A DNA stretch of 64,000 nt from an uncultured Oscillospiraceae bacterium. Its GTDB lineage: Bacteria > Bacillota > Clostridia > Oscillospirales > Ruminococcaceae. The stretch is taken from NCBI GenBank assembly GCA_934462925.1, contig CAKSIT010000008.1, positions 76,477 through 140,476 of the forward strand, written 5' to 3'. Under the pieces are notes generated by a model that saw nothing but the letters and a program-made list of their open reading frames with translations, was not told the DNA's origin and did no database searches. A program made the position numbers and the translations under genes. How positions within the stretch are numbered: the first letter of the stretch is position 1; each line of letters starts with the position of its first letter. This document shows positions 22,991 through 31,995 of the stretch, one piece after another.

Positions 22991-24724
22991 TTGAAAAAGG
23001 TACTTTCCTACCTTAAAAAATACTGGTTTATTGCATTGCTGTCGCCCTTGTTCATGATTCTTGAGGTGTCCATGGACCTTGTTCAGCCCGAGCTGATGTC
23101 AAGAATCGTGGACGAGGGCGTTCTTTCTCAGAATCTCGACGTGATTTTCAGCGTGGGCCTTAAAATGCTTATAACGCTGTTTATCGGCTGCTTTGGCGGC
23201 ATTATGTCGGGCGTTTTCGGGACGATGGCTTCGCAGCGCTTCTCCTGCGACCTTCGCAAGGACGCCTTCAGCCGTGTGATGAACATGAGCTTTCAGCAGA
23301 CGGACAGGTTTACCGCAGGCTCGCTTGTAACGCGCCTTACAAACGACGTTACCGCCTGCCAGGACTTTGTGGCAATGGCGCTGCGAATGATGGTGCGCAC
23401 GCTCATGCAGTTTATAGGCGGCATTTATATGGTGCTGCGGATAAACGTAACGTTCGGGTATATCCTGCTGTTTACGCTGCCCGTGCAGATAGTAATAATC
23501 GTGCTTGTGCTGAAAAAAGGCTCGCCGCTGTTCGAGGTGGTGCAGGGCAAGCTTGACCGCGTAAACTCGGTTGTGCAGGAGAACGTAACGGGCGCGCGCG
23601 TAGTCAAGGCGTACACGCGCGAGGAGTACGAGATAAACCGCTTTTCAAAGGCGAACGACGAGCTTTGCTTTACAAACCTTCGTGTGCAGCGGCTTGTGGC
23701 GCTGCTTATTCCCGTGCTGTCCGTGCTGATGAACGCGGCTGTTATTGCCGTTATCTACATCGGCGGCTGGCAGGTAGCGGCGGCACAGTTCGAGGTCGGC
23801 AAGATAATGTCCTCGATAACCTACATAACGCAGATACTCATGTCCATGATGATGATAGGCATGATGTTCCAGATGGTAACGCGCGCGGGGGCTTCCGCAA
23901 AGCGTATAGCGCAGGTGCTTGAGTGCGAGCCTGCCATAAAGGACGGCGGCTTTGACGGCGCGGCAGGGGAAACGGGTACGGTAGAGTTCAAGAACGTGTC
24001 GTTCCGCTACCCGGGCGTGCAGTCGGGCAATGTGCTTGAAAATATCTCGTTTAGCGTAAACAAGGGCGAAACCGTGGCGATACTCGGCTCGACGGGCTGC
24101 GGCAAGACCTCTCTCGTGAGCCTTATCACGCGCTTTTACGACGCTACCGAGGGCGAGGTGCTTGTTGACGGTGTAGATGTAAAGCGCTACAATCTGCCCG
24201 CGCTGCGCAGGAAAATAGGCTTTGTGCTGCAAAAGGCGGAGCTTTTCAGCGAAACCATAGAGCAGAACATACGCTGGGGCGACCCCAACGCCACCGACGA
24301 GGACGTGCGCCGCGCGGCTAAGACGGCGCAGGCGGCGGAGTTCATCGAGGGCTTTACGGACGGCTACAAGGACATGATAACCGAAAAGGGCGCGTCGCTT
24401 TCGGGCGGGCAGAAGCAGCGCCTGTCCATTGCGCGCGCCATTGCAAAGCGCCCCGAGATACTTATTTTTGACGACAGTATGTCCGCGCTCGACCTGTCTA
24501 CCGACGCAAAGCTGCAAAAGGCGCTGCGCGAGGAGCTTCGCGGAACGACCGTTATAATGATAGCGCAGCGCGTGGCATCGGTAATGAACGCGGACAGGAT
24601 AGCCGTCCTTGACGGCGGGCATATAGCGGCGTTCGACACGCACGAGAATCTTCTTAAGACCTGCGAGGTTTACCGCGATATTTACAGCTCGCAGATGAGA
24701 GAGGGGGACGAGCGCGTTGGCTGA
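22991..24724 (+). CDS. ABC exporter half-transporter, degenerate catalytic subunit
   Basis: A 577-residue type IV ABC exporter with six transmembrane helices (residues 1-310) and a nucleotide-binding domain. Walker A is GSTGCGKTS, the signature LSGGQKQR, and Walker B ILIFDDSMSALD, where Asp replaces the catalytic Glu. This is the hallmark of the non-hydrolysing site in heterodimeric exporters such as TM287/288 and BmrCD. The TTG start at 22991 follows GAGGG at the end of marR. The gene overlaps the next one by 8 bp, so the partners are translationally coupled. Substrates of this class are usually hydrophobic drugs, lipids or peptides; none can be named here. Confidence 0.92.
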   Translation: MKKVLSYLKKYWFIALLSPLFMILEVSMDLVQPELMSRIVDEGVLSQNLDVIFSVGLKMLITLFIGCFGGIMSGVFGTMASQRFSCDLRKDAFSRVMNMSFQQTDRFTAGSLVTRLTNDVTACQDFVAMALRMMVRTLMQFIGGIYMVLRINVTFGYILLFTLPVQIVIIVLVLKKGSPLFEVVQGKLDRVNSVVQENVTGARVVKAYTREEYEINRFSKANDELCFTNLRVQRLVALLIPVLSVLMNAAVIAVIYIGGWQVAAAQFEVGKIMSSITYITQILMSMMMIGMMFQMVTRAGASAKRIAQVLECEPAIKDGGFDGAAGETGTVEFKNVSFRYPGVQSGNVLENISFSVNKGETVAILGSTGCGKTSLVSLITRFYDATEGEVLVDGVDVKRYNLPALRRKIGFVLQKAELFSETIEQNIRWGDPNATDEDVRRAAKTAQAAEFIEGFTDGYKDMITEKGASLSGGQKQRLSIARAIAKRPEILIFDDSMSALDLSTDAKLQKALREELRGTTVIMIAQRVASVMNADRIAVLDGGHIAAFDTHENLLKTCEVYRDIYSSQMREGDERVG

Positions 24725-26576
24725 GGAAAAATCAAGACCTGTTGTTAATATGCGCCCCGGCAGGCGCGGTCCGGGCGGTCCGGGCGGTCCGCACGGAATG
24801 GGAATGCCGCACGAAAAGCCCAAGGACGTTAAGGGTACGATAAAGCGCATATTCATTTACATAGGCAAGAACCGCGCGCTGCTGTTTGCAATGCTTGCGT
24901 TCATGCTGGCGGCAGCGGTGCTTAACGTTATAGCGCCGTCGCTGCAGGCGCTGGCAATAGACGCGGTGACGGTAACGGAAGCTCACCCCGAGGCGAGCCT
25001 CGCCGAGCTTGTAAAGTGGCTCGCGGTGCTGGGCTGCGTGTATCTCGCGGCGGCGGTAATGACCTATTTCCAGACGCTTTTTGCCGCAAAGCTTTCGCAG
25101 TACACGGTAAGGGTAATGCGTAACGACCTTTTCGCAAAGATATCCCACCTGCCCATAAAATTTATTGATACCCACAAGCACGGCGACATAATGTCCCGCA
25201 TGACTAACGACGCGGAGAACATCTCGAACTCCGTTTCGCAGTCGCTGGGGTCGCTTGTGTCGGGCGTTATCACGCTTATAGGCTGCCTGTCTATGATGCT
25301 GTGGTACTCGCCGCTGCTGACGCTTATAAGCATGGTTTCGCTTGTGCTGACGCTTGTGGTAACGCGCTTCCTTTCAAAGGCAATGCGCAGGTACTACCCG
25401 CAGCAGCAGGTAAAGCTCGGCGAGCTTAACGCGCAGATAGAGGAGGCTGTTACGGGCAGCAAGACCGTCAAGGCGTTCACGCGGGAGGGCGTTATCTGTA
25501 ACGACTTCAACCGCACGAGCGACGAGCTTTGCTCTGTCGGCACAAAGGCGCAGATACTCGGCGGCATAATGGGTCCGTGCATGAACACCATAGGCAACAT
25601 AGGCTTTCTGATAATCGCGGCGTGCGGCGGCTGGCTTGCTATAGAGCAGGTTATAACCATAGGCACGATTCAGGCGTTCATCACCTATTCAAAGCAGTTT
25701 ACGCGCCCCATAAACGAGATAGCGAACCAGTTCGCGCAGATACAGACCGCGCTTGCGGGCGCGGAGCGCGTATTTGAGATAATGGACGCGCAGCCCGAGG
25801 ACGAGGGCGGCAGCGAGCCGTTTGAGATATCCGAGGTTAAGGGCGACATCAATTTCAAGGACATAGACTTCTCCTACGTCAAGGGCGAGCAGGTGCTGAA
25901 GCACTTCGACCTGTGGGTAAAGAGCGGGCAGAAGATAGCGATAGTAGGCGCGACGGGCAGCGGCAAAACCACCGTTGTAAACCTGCTCACGCGGTTCTAC
26001 GACATAGACGGCGGCGAGATAACGCTTGACGGCAGGAACATCACCGCCATACCCCGCGCAAAGCTTCGCGGCAGCATAGGCATAGTGCTTCAGGACACCG
26101 TGATATTCAACGACACCATAGCGCAGAACATACGCTACGGCAGGCTTGACGCCACGGACGAGGAGGTGCGCGAGGCCGCAAGGCTTGCGCGCGTTGCCGA
26201 CTTTGCGGAGAAGCTGTCCGCGGGCTACGACACAATGCTCACCGAGGGCGGCAGCAACCTATCGCAGGGGCAGCGGCAGCTTATTTCGATAGCGCGCGCA
26301 GTTCTCGCCGACCCGAAGATACTGATACTGGACGAGGCGACGTCAAGCATAGACACGCGCACCGAAATGCACATTCAGGACGCGATGATAAACCTCATGA
26401 AGGGCAGAACCAGCCTTATAATAGCGCACCGCCTGTCCACCATACGCGACGCGGACAAGATAGTGGTAATAAGCGGCGGCAGGGTAGCAGAAGCGGGCAA
26501 TCACGAGGAGCTTCTGGCAGCCAAGGGCTGCTACTATGACCTGTATATGAGCCAGTTCGCAGGCATAGCCACATAA
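24717..26576 (+). CDS. ABC exporter half-transporter, catalytic subunit
   Basis: A 619-residue partner of the preceding subunit. A Gly/Pro-rich N-terminal tail of about 40 residues (RRGPGGPGGPHGMGMPHEKP) precedes six transmembrane helices and the nucleotide-binding domain. Walker A is GATGSGKTT and Walker B ILILDEATSSID with the catalytic Glu present, but the signature is LSQGQRQ rather than LSGGQ. A canonical Walker B with a non-canonical signature is just the complement of the first subunit, so one ATP site of the heterodimer is active and one degenerate. The TTG start at 24717 has GAGGGGGA upstream and overlaps the stop of the first gene. A 107-bp hairpin element begins at its stop codon. 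Confidence 0.92.
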   Translation: MAEEKSRPVVNMRPGRRGPGGPGGPHGMGMPHEKPKDVKGTIKRIFIYIGKNRALLFAMLAFMLAAAVLNVIAPSLQALAIDAVTVTEAHPEASLAELVKWLAVLGCVYLAAAVMTYFQTLFAAKLSQYTVRVMRNDLFAKISHLPIKFIDTHKHGDIMSRMTNDAENISNSVSQSLGSLVSGVITLIGCLSMMLWYSPLLTLISMVSLVLTLVVTRFLSKAMRRYYPQQQVKLGELNAQIEEAVTGSKTVKAFTREGVICNDFNRTSDELCSVGTKAQILGGIMGPCMNTIGNIGFLIIAACGGWLAIEQVITIGTIQAFITYSKQFTRPINEIANQFAQIQTALAGAERVFEIMDAQPEDEGGSEPFEISEVKGDINFKDIDFSYVKGEQVLKHFDLWVKSGQKIAIVGATGSGKTTVVNLLTRFYDIDGGEITLDGRNITAIPRAKLRGSIGIVLQDTVIFNDTIAQNIRYGRLDATDEEVREAARLARVADFAEKLSAGYDTMLTEGGSNLSQGQRQLISIARAVLADPKILILDEATSSIDTRTEMHIQDAMINLMKGRTSLIIAHRLSTIRDADKIVVISGGRVAEAGNHEELLAAKGCYYDLYMSQFAGIAT

Positions 26577-26682
26577 AATTCGGGCGGTAATAGCGCATCT
26601 ACTGCGTTGCGGGGTTATCGGCAGGCACAAAGCCTTGCCGATAACCCCGCGCCTTATAGCTGCACTATTCTCGCCCGAATTT
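26576..26682. repeat. Long inverted-repeat element
   Basis: AAATTCGGGCG (26576-26586) at the left end is an exact inverted copy of CGCCCGAATTT at the right end (26672-26682). Pairing continues inwards (AATAG with CTATT, GC with GC). Nested inside is a second hairpin, GCGGGGTTATCGGCA (26609-26623) with TGCCGATAACCCCGC (26636-26650). The whole 107-bp unit can fold into one long structure. It may act as the operon terminator, but its size and terminal inverted repeats also suggest a small non-autonomous mobile unit. Confidence 0.75.
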
Positions 26683-26794
26683 GTGCGCCTGCTTTTTTGC
26701 TTTATATAACGGTGTTAGCATAGTTGATGTGTGGCTGTTTATTATTTGCAAACGCTTCTCTAAAAAACATCAGGCGGGTGAGAAAGGTGCAGCA

Positions 26795-27271
26795 ATGCGC
26801 GCGGCGGCTGCGCTGCTGGCTCTTGCAATGTGCGCAATGCTTGCAGCCTGCTCCGGCAAAAAGCTAGGCATGAAGCAGGTGTTAGGTCAACCGCTGTCTA
26901 CAGCGGTAACTCAGCTCAGTACGATTACGGGGAAGTCCCTGACCTATTATTCGCAGGGGGAATTAAGCAAGAACGGCAAGGCCTATTCTCCGTCGAACGG
27001 CAGTCTGATTGAGTTTTTGTCGGGTGAGTTCACCGCCGTTGATATTGTTGAAACAAACGGCGCGGCAGAATCCGTGACATTCTGCGCCGTCTATAATTCT
27101 CCCCTTGAATATGCAGAAGTACTAAGCACGCTTAAGGAGTATTACGGCGATGATTTTGACAAATCCGACAACTTTGGAATGTACGACGAATGGAGCTGGA
27201 GCGACACTCCCGATGGCAGGGTGCAGTTTTTTAAGTATGATTCGATGTTTGAGCTAAAGTTTTCGGCATAA
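26795..27271 (+). CDS. Small lipoprotein of unknown function
   Basis: A 158-residue lipoprotein (lipobox LAAC, about residues 16-19). The start at 26795 has GAAAGGTGCAGC upstream. The mature part starts GKKLGMKQVLGQPLSTAVTQ and is strand-rich, with SLIEFLSGEFTAVDIVETNG and LEYAEVLSTLKEYYGDDF. I do not recognise the family. The gene is less GC-rich than its neighbours and lies between the long inverted-repeat element and a membrane-protein remnant, which suggests local rearrangement. Confidence 0.65.
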   Translation: MRAAAALLALAMCAMLAACSGKKLGMKQVLGQPLSTAVTQLSTITGKSLTYYSQGELSKNGKAYSPSNGSLIEFLSGEFTAVDIVETNGAAESVTFCAVYNSPLEYAEVLSTLKEYYGDDFDKSDNFGMYDEWSWSDTPDGRVQFFKYDSMFELKFSA

Positions 27272-27272
27272 G

Positions 27273-27380
27273 AAAGGGGCAGGCAAGGCGTATCTTGCGG
27301 CAGCGATAGGCACAATGGCGCTTGGCGTGCTTGTTTATGTCGTTTCTTTTGTTGTTATAAGCGATGTTTATATGCGGTAG
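27273..27380 (+). pseudogene. Possible C-terminal remnant of a membrane protein gene
   Basis: An open reading without a usable start codon. It reads KGAGKAYLAAAIGTMALGVL then VYVVSFVVISDVYMR and ends with TAG at 27378. This is a perfect-looking last transmembrane helix. The frame is closed upstream by TAA at 27255-27257, inside the lipoprotein gene. It could be a decayed 3' end left by a deletion, or a very small membrane protein starting at the internal ATG (27315). Confidence 0.35.
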
Positions 27381-27401
27381 GTGCGTTTTAGCATAACGCC
27401 A

Positions 27402-27434
27402 AAATCCCGCAGGGTGTTAAGCCCTGCGGGATTT
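27402..27434. terminator. Bidirectional terminator
   Basis: AAATCCCGCAGGG (27402-27414) pairs with CCCTGCGGGATTT (27422-27434). It lies between the convergent lipoprotein and hydrogenase genes and has short T tracts on both sides. Confidence 0.75.
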
Positions 27435-27457
27435 CTATATACGCGCTGATTGCCCGA

Positions 27458-28900
27458 TTAAATGTGAAGTATGCCGATAGCGTCGCTTATCGTCTTTTCA
27501 AGCGCCTCTCTGCCGTACTTGTCAACCTCTGCCTTGTTCTTCTCGCCGTGGGTAAGGCAGCCTGCGCCGCCGATACAGCCGCCGATACACGCCATGCCCT
27601 CGATAAAGTTCGCGTCGAGAACGTTCTTTTTCTTCTTAAGAAGCGCCATTTTGCACTCCTCGATGCCATCGCAGGAAACCGCCTTAAGCTCGAAGTTCTC
27701 AAGCCCCTGCTCCTTAAGCGCCTGCTTTACAGCGTCAGCAAGGCCGCCGCTGCGCGCGAATATACGTCCGTAGTAGCTTGCGTTGTCCAGCACATCCTCG
27801 CCAAGCTCGCGGATATCTATGTCCTTGCTGTCAAACAGCGCCTGCAGCTCCTCAAAGGTGATAACGCTGTCAACGTAGCGGTGTACTCCCTCTTTCTGGA
27901 ACTCCATTTTCTTAGCCGTACACGGCCCTATGAATACCACCTTGCTGTCGGGGTCGGAGGACTTGATGTACTTTGCTATTGCCGCCATAGGGGATGGGTT
28001 GTGCGAGATGTGCGGCTCTATGTCGGGGAAGTTCTTCTTTATGTAGTCCACGAACGCGGGACAGCAGCTGCTTGTGAGGTAGTCGCCGCTTTCTGCAAGC
28101 TCCTTGCTTTCAGCAAACGCAACTATGTCCGCGCCGAGCGCCGCCTCTACCACCGTAAAGAAGCCAAGCTCCTTAATGCCCGATATTACCTGCCCAAGCT
28201 TTGCGTAGGAGAACTGGCTGCCGATAGCGGGCGCTACAACGGCGTAAACCTTGTATTTCTCGTTGCCGCAGCTCTTTTGCAGCATATCTATTACGTTTAT
28301 TATAAAGCTCTTGTCGGTTATCGCGCCGAACGGGCATTGATAAACGCACGCGCCGCAGGAAATGCACTTTTCGTTGTCTATGGTAGCCGCCTTGTCCTCG
28401 TTCATGGAGATGGCGTTTACCTTGCACGCGCTCATGCACGGGCGCTTGTAGTTCATGATAGCGGTGTAGGGGCAGACCTTAGCGCACATACCGCACTCAA
28501 CGCACTTTGTCTTATCGATTACCGCTTTCTGGTGGTGGTCGAAAGAAATCGCGCCGCGCTTGCACGCGTCCTGACAGCGGTGCGCAAGGCAGCCGCGGCA
28601 GGCGTTGGTTACTTCATAGCCGCCCATGGGGCATTCGTCGCACGCCGTTTCGATTACCTCGATAACGTTGGGGTTGGACTTGTCGCCGCCCATAGCTATC
28701 TTCACGCGCTCGCCGAGTATCGCGCGCTCCTTGTAAACGCAGCAGCGCATGGTAGGCTCTTTGCCCGGAACGATTATCTTCGGTATATCAAGAACGTTCT
28801 CGAGCAGCGTGCCGTTCCACGCCTGCCTCGCAACCTCGCGCAGCACCTTGTACTTAAGGTACTGCACCTTAGTGTCGAATTTGTAAAGTTTGGTCTGCAT
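27458..28900 (-). CDS. Monomeric [FeFe] hydrogenase, group B type
   Basis: A 480-residue cytoplasmic hydrogenase that reduces protons with ferredoxin-type electrons or oxidises H2. N-terminal Cys clusters (CDECPMGG, CRGCLAHRCQDACKRG) and two [4Fe-4S] motifs (CVECGMCAKVCPY and CISCGACVYQCPF) lead to the H-cluster domain. The three H-cluster motifs are SSCCPAFVDY (L1), IGPCTAKKMEF (L2) and EGMACIGGCIGG (L3), the pattern of group B enzymes rather than the bifurcating group A. It starts 25 bp after the SpoIIE-type phosphatase gene and is the last gene of the unit. HydF at 19148-20350 would help mature it. Equivalent to HydA2 of Ruminococcus albus by context. Confidence 0.9.
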   Translation of the reverse strand: MQTKLYKFDTKVQYLKYKVLREVARQAWNGTLLENVLDIPKIIVPGKEPTMRCCVYKERAILGERVKIAMGGDKSNPNVIEVIETACDECPMGGYEVTNACRGCLAHRCQDACKRGAISFDHHQKAVIDKTKCVECGMCAKVCPYTAIMNYKRPCMSACKVNAISMNEDKAATIDNEKCISCGACVYQCPFGAITDKSFIINVIDMLQKSCGNEKYKVYAVVAPAIGSQFSYAKLGQVISGIKELGFFTVVEAALGADIVAFAESKELAESGDYLTSSCCPAFVDYIKKNFPDIEPHISHNPSPMAAIAKYIKSSDPDSKVVFIGPCTAKKMEFQKEGVHRYVDSVITFEELQALFDSKDIDIRELGEDVLDNASYYGRIFARSGGLADAVKQALKEQGLENFELKAVSCDGIEECKMALLKKKKNVLDANFIEGMACIGGCIGGAGCLTHGEKNKAEVDKYGREALEKTISDAIGILHI

Positions 28901-28925
28901 AGCTTCTCCTTTGCCTTGTAGAGTA

Positions 28926-30098
28926 TCAGAAATAGCTTACCTTAACGTTCTTGCCCATTTGTCTGAGACTCTCGCTCAGCTCGTTTACGAGCTGCATTTT
29001 GATATTGAAGTTTATCGGCAGGTTGGGGTTCTGGTGCGCGGGGTTTATTGCCTTGCCGACGTAGAAGTTTATGTCCGTGGCTTCCTCGAACAGCATTCGC
29101 GCGATAAGCGCCGCGCCGTCCTGCTTGTAGTTCCACTGCTTGTAGCTTTCGTTGTCCTTAAGGTAGTCCTTGGCGTACTCGTTTACGCGGTTTATTGTGA
29201 TAACGCCCTCCGTTACGAGGTCTATGCCCTCTATGGTAGCCGTGGGCGGTATCTCGGGGTCGAAGTAGTTGAGATTGGGTATAATGGGCTTTTTGAGGTA
29301 CGCCGACACGATAGAGGACGTTGTACCGCCGCAGACAATGCGCTTGCCCTCCTTTGAGAGAAAGAGCGACACCATCTTGTCGCAGTCGTTGCGGTCCGAT
29401 GGCGGACCTATCATAAGGTTCATGGGCTGGCGGCGTCTTATACGCACGGTGCAGGCTGTGGTGTCGTCGCCGGGCTTGCCGCCGTAGAGCTTTAAGCACT
29501 GCTCCGTAAGCACCGTGGAGAGCGTTTTCGCGGTAAAGCCCACGTCCGTGAGCGTTTCCATGAACTCTGCGATATCCTTGCGCTCCCAGCCGAAGTTGAG
29601 CGACATTCCCACGCCCGCGTGAATACACCCGTCGCTCATGGCGATGAATATGTCGTTTTCCTGAAGCTTGATTCGCGCGCGGTTGATTATCTTGCCGTCT
29701 ACGTTCATCTCGCTCATGGGCATTTCCATGTATTTGCCGTTGCGGTACATTATAACTGCGGGGTTGTCGTAGCAGATTATCTCCGCCTCTTCATTGTGGA
29801 TAAGGTGGATTATTGTAAAGGTGGAGTACGCTACGTTTCGCACCTTACATATGGGCAGGGTAGCGGCAATGGTTTTTACGCATTCCTCTATCGAAATGCC
29901 CTCGGAGGTCATGGTAGCGATTATCTTTGAGGTGAGCGTTGAGAGAATGCTCGCCTTAACGCCGCTGCCAAGCCCGTCCGCAAGCACGACTACCGAGGAA
30001 TTGTCGCCCATGTTGATTATGTCGATATGGTCGCCGCACAGCTGCTCGCCGTACTTTATAAGGCTTTTCCAGCCGATGTCGGCACAAAGGTTATTCAT
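28926..30098 (-). CDS. SpoIIE/PP2C-type serine phosphatase linked to HydS
   Basis: A 390-residue protein with a PP2C-like SpoIIE domain in the N-terminal 220 residues: VVLADGLGSGVKAS, IAMSDGCIHAG and GKPGDDTTACTVRI supply the Asp residues that hold the two metal ions. The C-terminal 170 residues (LMIGPPSDRNDCDKMVSLFL onward) form a second domain that I do not recognise, containing IVCGGTTSSIV. Its start overlaps the 3' end of the HydS gene by 8 bp, so the two are translationally coupled. Phosphatases of this kind accompany sensory group C hydrogenases and probably pass the H2 signal to a Ser/Thr target; the target is not in the window. Confidence 0.85.
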   Translation of the reverse strand: MNNLCADIGWKSLIKYGEQLCGDHIDIINMGDNSSVVVLADGLGSGVKASILSTLTSKIIATMTSEGISIEECVKTIAATLPICKVRNVAYSTFTIIHLIHNEEAEIICYDNPAVIMYRNGKYMEMPMSEMNVDGKIINRARIKLQENDIFIAMSDGCIHAGVGMSLNFGWERKDIAEFMETLTDVGFTAKTLSTVLTEQCLKLYGGKPGDDTTACTVRIRRRQPMNLMIGPPSDRNDCDKMVSLFLSKEGKRIVCGGTTSSIVSAYLKKPIIPNLNYFDPEIPPTATIEGIDLVTEGVITINRVNEYAKDYLKDNESYKQWNYKQDGAALIARMLFEEATDINFYVGKAINPAHQNPNLPINFNIKMQLVNELSESLRQMGKNVKVSYF

Positions 30099-31767
30099 CA
30101 GCTATCGACTCCTTTAATTTCATGAGAGCCACCTTCGTTTCCGCGGCGGTCTCACCGAGAAGCGAGGCTATTTCCTGTACTATGCGCATCTGGTTTTCAA
30201 CCACCTTGTCTGCGATGTCCGCGGTGGTGTGGGACACGCTCTCCTTACGCTCGCGCGCCTTTTCCTCTGCGGATACGTCGCGCAGCAGGCATATGAGAAT
30301 GTGGTATTCTGCGTCGAAAATTATGGTTTCCTCAACGTACTTGTCGTACTCCACGAGGTACTTCTTCTCGTTGCGGATAGACCTGTTGGTCTTGATTACC
30401 TCCATAAAGTCCGCAGGGTCGAGGATACGTATAACCTGCTCGCCCATTACGTCCGAGGCGTGCGGGATATTCATAAGCCGCAGCGCAGCCTTGTTTATCT
30501 GCTGCACCTCAAGGTTCTCATTAAGCACGATAATGGCGTTGGGCGTGTTGTTGATGATGTTGTCCGAGAAGCTCTCCGCCTTTTCCTTAAGGTAGGGCAG
30601 GCACATGGAAATCTCCGCCTTGCCGCGGAAGATAGCGACTGCCTTTTCGCGGCAGGTGTTGTAGCCGCAGCTGCCGCAGTTAAGCTCCTGGTCCTTTCGG
30701 GTCTTGCCCATAAGGCGCAGTATCCTTGCGATATCCTCCTCGGTGGGGACGGCAGCGTGCGTGTCAAGGAACGTCATATTCTTGTGCAGGGCTGACTTTT
30801 CGGGCTGCGCCACGTCAAAGTCATCCTTGCCCGCGTATTTGTTTATTGCGAGCGCGGCGTTGAGCGGTGCGCGCTTGTACTTCTCCATAACAGGGCCGCC
30901 CGCGCAGCTGCCTATGCACGCGGACATCTCGATAAAGCAGTTTTCAAGCTTGCCTTCGGATATCTCCTCGAGTACAGCTTTGCAGTTTTCCACGCCGTCA
31001 AACGCGAGATATGTATATCCGGGCATACGCTCCGCCATTGTGCGCAGTATTCCGCCCGTTGTGGGGAACAGACGCGCGCGGCTCTTTTCGCTGCTTATGA
31101 TGTTCTTGTCTATGGTCACGTTTTCCGCTGCCAGCCAGTTTGTAAGCTCCTCAAAGGTAAGCACCGCGTCGGTGTATTCGGTGTAGCGGGAGGCTTCCTC
31201 CTTCTTAGCGACGCACGGCCCGATGAAAACGGTTTTTGCCCCGGGGTAGCGCTTCTTTATGTCTGCGCAGTGCGCCTGCATGGGGGAAAGCACGTCTGCG
31301 AGATACGGCAGCGCCTCGGGGTAGTATTTCTGTATAAGCAGGTTGATGGAGTTGCAGCACGAGGAGATAAGGACGCTGCGCTTTTCCTCGCGCAGAATAC
31401 GCTCGTACTCGTTCTTTACGATAGTAGCGCCTACCGCCGTTTCCTCCGCCCCTGCGAAGCCGAGCTTCTGCAGCGCCGCTTCAAGCGACTCTATGCCCGC
31501 GCCGTCGTAGTTTGCGACGAACGAGGGCGCGATGCTCGCGTAAACTCTTTCGCCGGAGGATATGAGGTACTTTACCTTTTCAGTGCTGTCGGTTATCTCC
31601 TTTGCGTTCTGGGGACATACGACAAAGCATTGTCCGCACAGAATGCACTCGTCGCCGACGATGTTGGCCTGATTGCCCGAAAAGCGGATTGACTTGACGG
31701 GACAGTGCCTTATACATTTATAACAGTTCTTGCAGTTCGATTTTTTCAGTTTCAGGAACTCTGTCAT
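30091..31767 (-). CDS. hydS: HydS-type sensory [FeFe] hydrogenase with PAS domain (group C)
   Basis: A 558-residue protein. Two [4Fe-4S] motifs open it (CKNCYKCIRHCPVK and CILCGQCFVVCPQ). The H-cluster domain has SSCCNSINLL (L1), IGPCVAKKEE (L2) and EMSACIGSCAGGP (L3); L1 and L3 deviate from catalytic enzymes, as in sensory hydrogenases. A Cys-rich module follows (LNCGSCGYNTCREKAVAIFRGK begins near residue 370), then a PAS domain (NTPNAIIVLNENLEVQQINK, about 410-500) and a helical tail. In R. albus HydS is proposed to sense H2 and control hydrogenase and AdhE expression. AAGGAG supports the ATG. The tail ends in coupling to the SpoIIE-type phosphatase. A 245-bp structured interval lies upstream. 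Confidence 0.9.
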   Translation of the reverse strand: MTEFLKLKKSNCKNCYKCIRHCPVKSIRFSGNQANIVGDECILCGQCFVVCPQNAKEITDSTEKVKYLISSGERVYASIAPSFVANYDGAGIESLEAALQKLGFAGAEETAVGATIVKNEYERILREEKRSVLISSCCNSINLLIQKYYPEALPYLADVLSPMQAHCADIKKRYPGAKTVFIGPCVAKKEEASRYTEYTDAVLTFEELTNWLAAENVTIDKNIISSEKSRARLFPTTGGILRTMAERMPGYTYLAFDGVENCKAVLEEISEGKLENCFIEMSACIGSCAGGPVMEKYKRAPLNAALAINKYAGKDDFDVAQPEKSALHKNMTFLDTHAAVPTEEDIARILRLMGKTRKDQELNCGSCGYNTCREKAVAIFRGKAEISMCLPYLKEKAESFSDNIINNTPNAIIVLNENLEVQQINKAALRLMNIPHASDVMGEQVIRILDPADFMEVIKTNRSIRNEKKYLVEYDKYVEETIIFDAEYHILICLLRDVSAEEKARERKESVSHTTADIADKVVENQMRIVQEIASLLGETAAETKVALMKLKESIADE

Positions 31768-31819
31768 AGCTTTTCTCCTTAAAGCTCCGCAAAATAAGTC
31801 GTTTTTTCATTGCCGCGCA

Positions 31820-31995
31820 AAGCCACAATATGGGCTAATTGCGGAAATTTGCCTTTATTCAAAGCAAAAGCGGCAAAACCACGTTTCTGCCGCCTGATAG
31901 AAGATGTAAGTGGGTTTCCGCAAAAGCGGTCAGCCGATGGGGAAGCGCTCCCCGCCGGATTCCCCGCCGCGCGAACGGCGGGAAAAGCGGATATA
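31820..31995 (-). ncRNA. Structured intergenic region upstream of hydS, candidate leader RNA
   Basis: The 245-bp gap between the [2Fe-2S] protein gene and hydS holds four hairpins in a row: the CCGCCG-CGCG-CGGCGG type at about 31959-31982, GGGGAAGCGCTCCCC at about 31938-31953, CCGCAAAAGCGG (about 31918-31929) and GCGGCA with TGCCGC (about 31870-31893). AT-rich sequence with ATATATAT adjoins at about 31990. No open frame is supported. Read on the minus strand it would be part of the hydS leader. I could not match it to a known riboswitch or housekeeping RNA. Confidence 0.35.

Noticed and set aside
27464..28921. A 485-codon open frame antisense to the group B hydrogenase gene
   Set aside because: The minus-strand protein has all H-cluster and ferredoxin motifs; the plus-strand frame is a shadow.
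31820..31995. 6S RNA, SRP RNA or a named riboswitch in the hydS leader
   Set aside because: No conserved core of these RNAs could be matched by eye, so it is reported only as a structured candidate.
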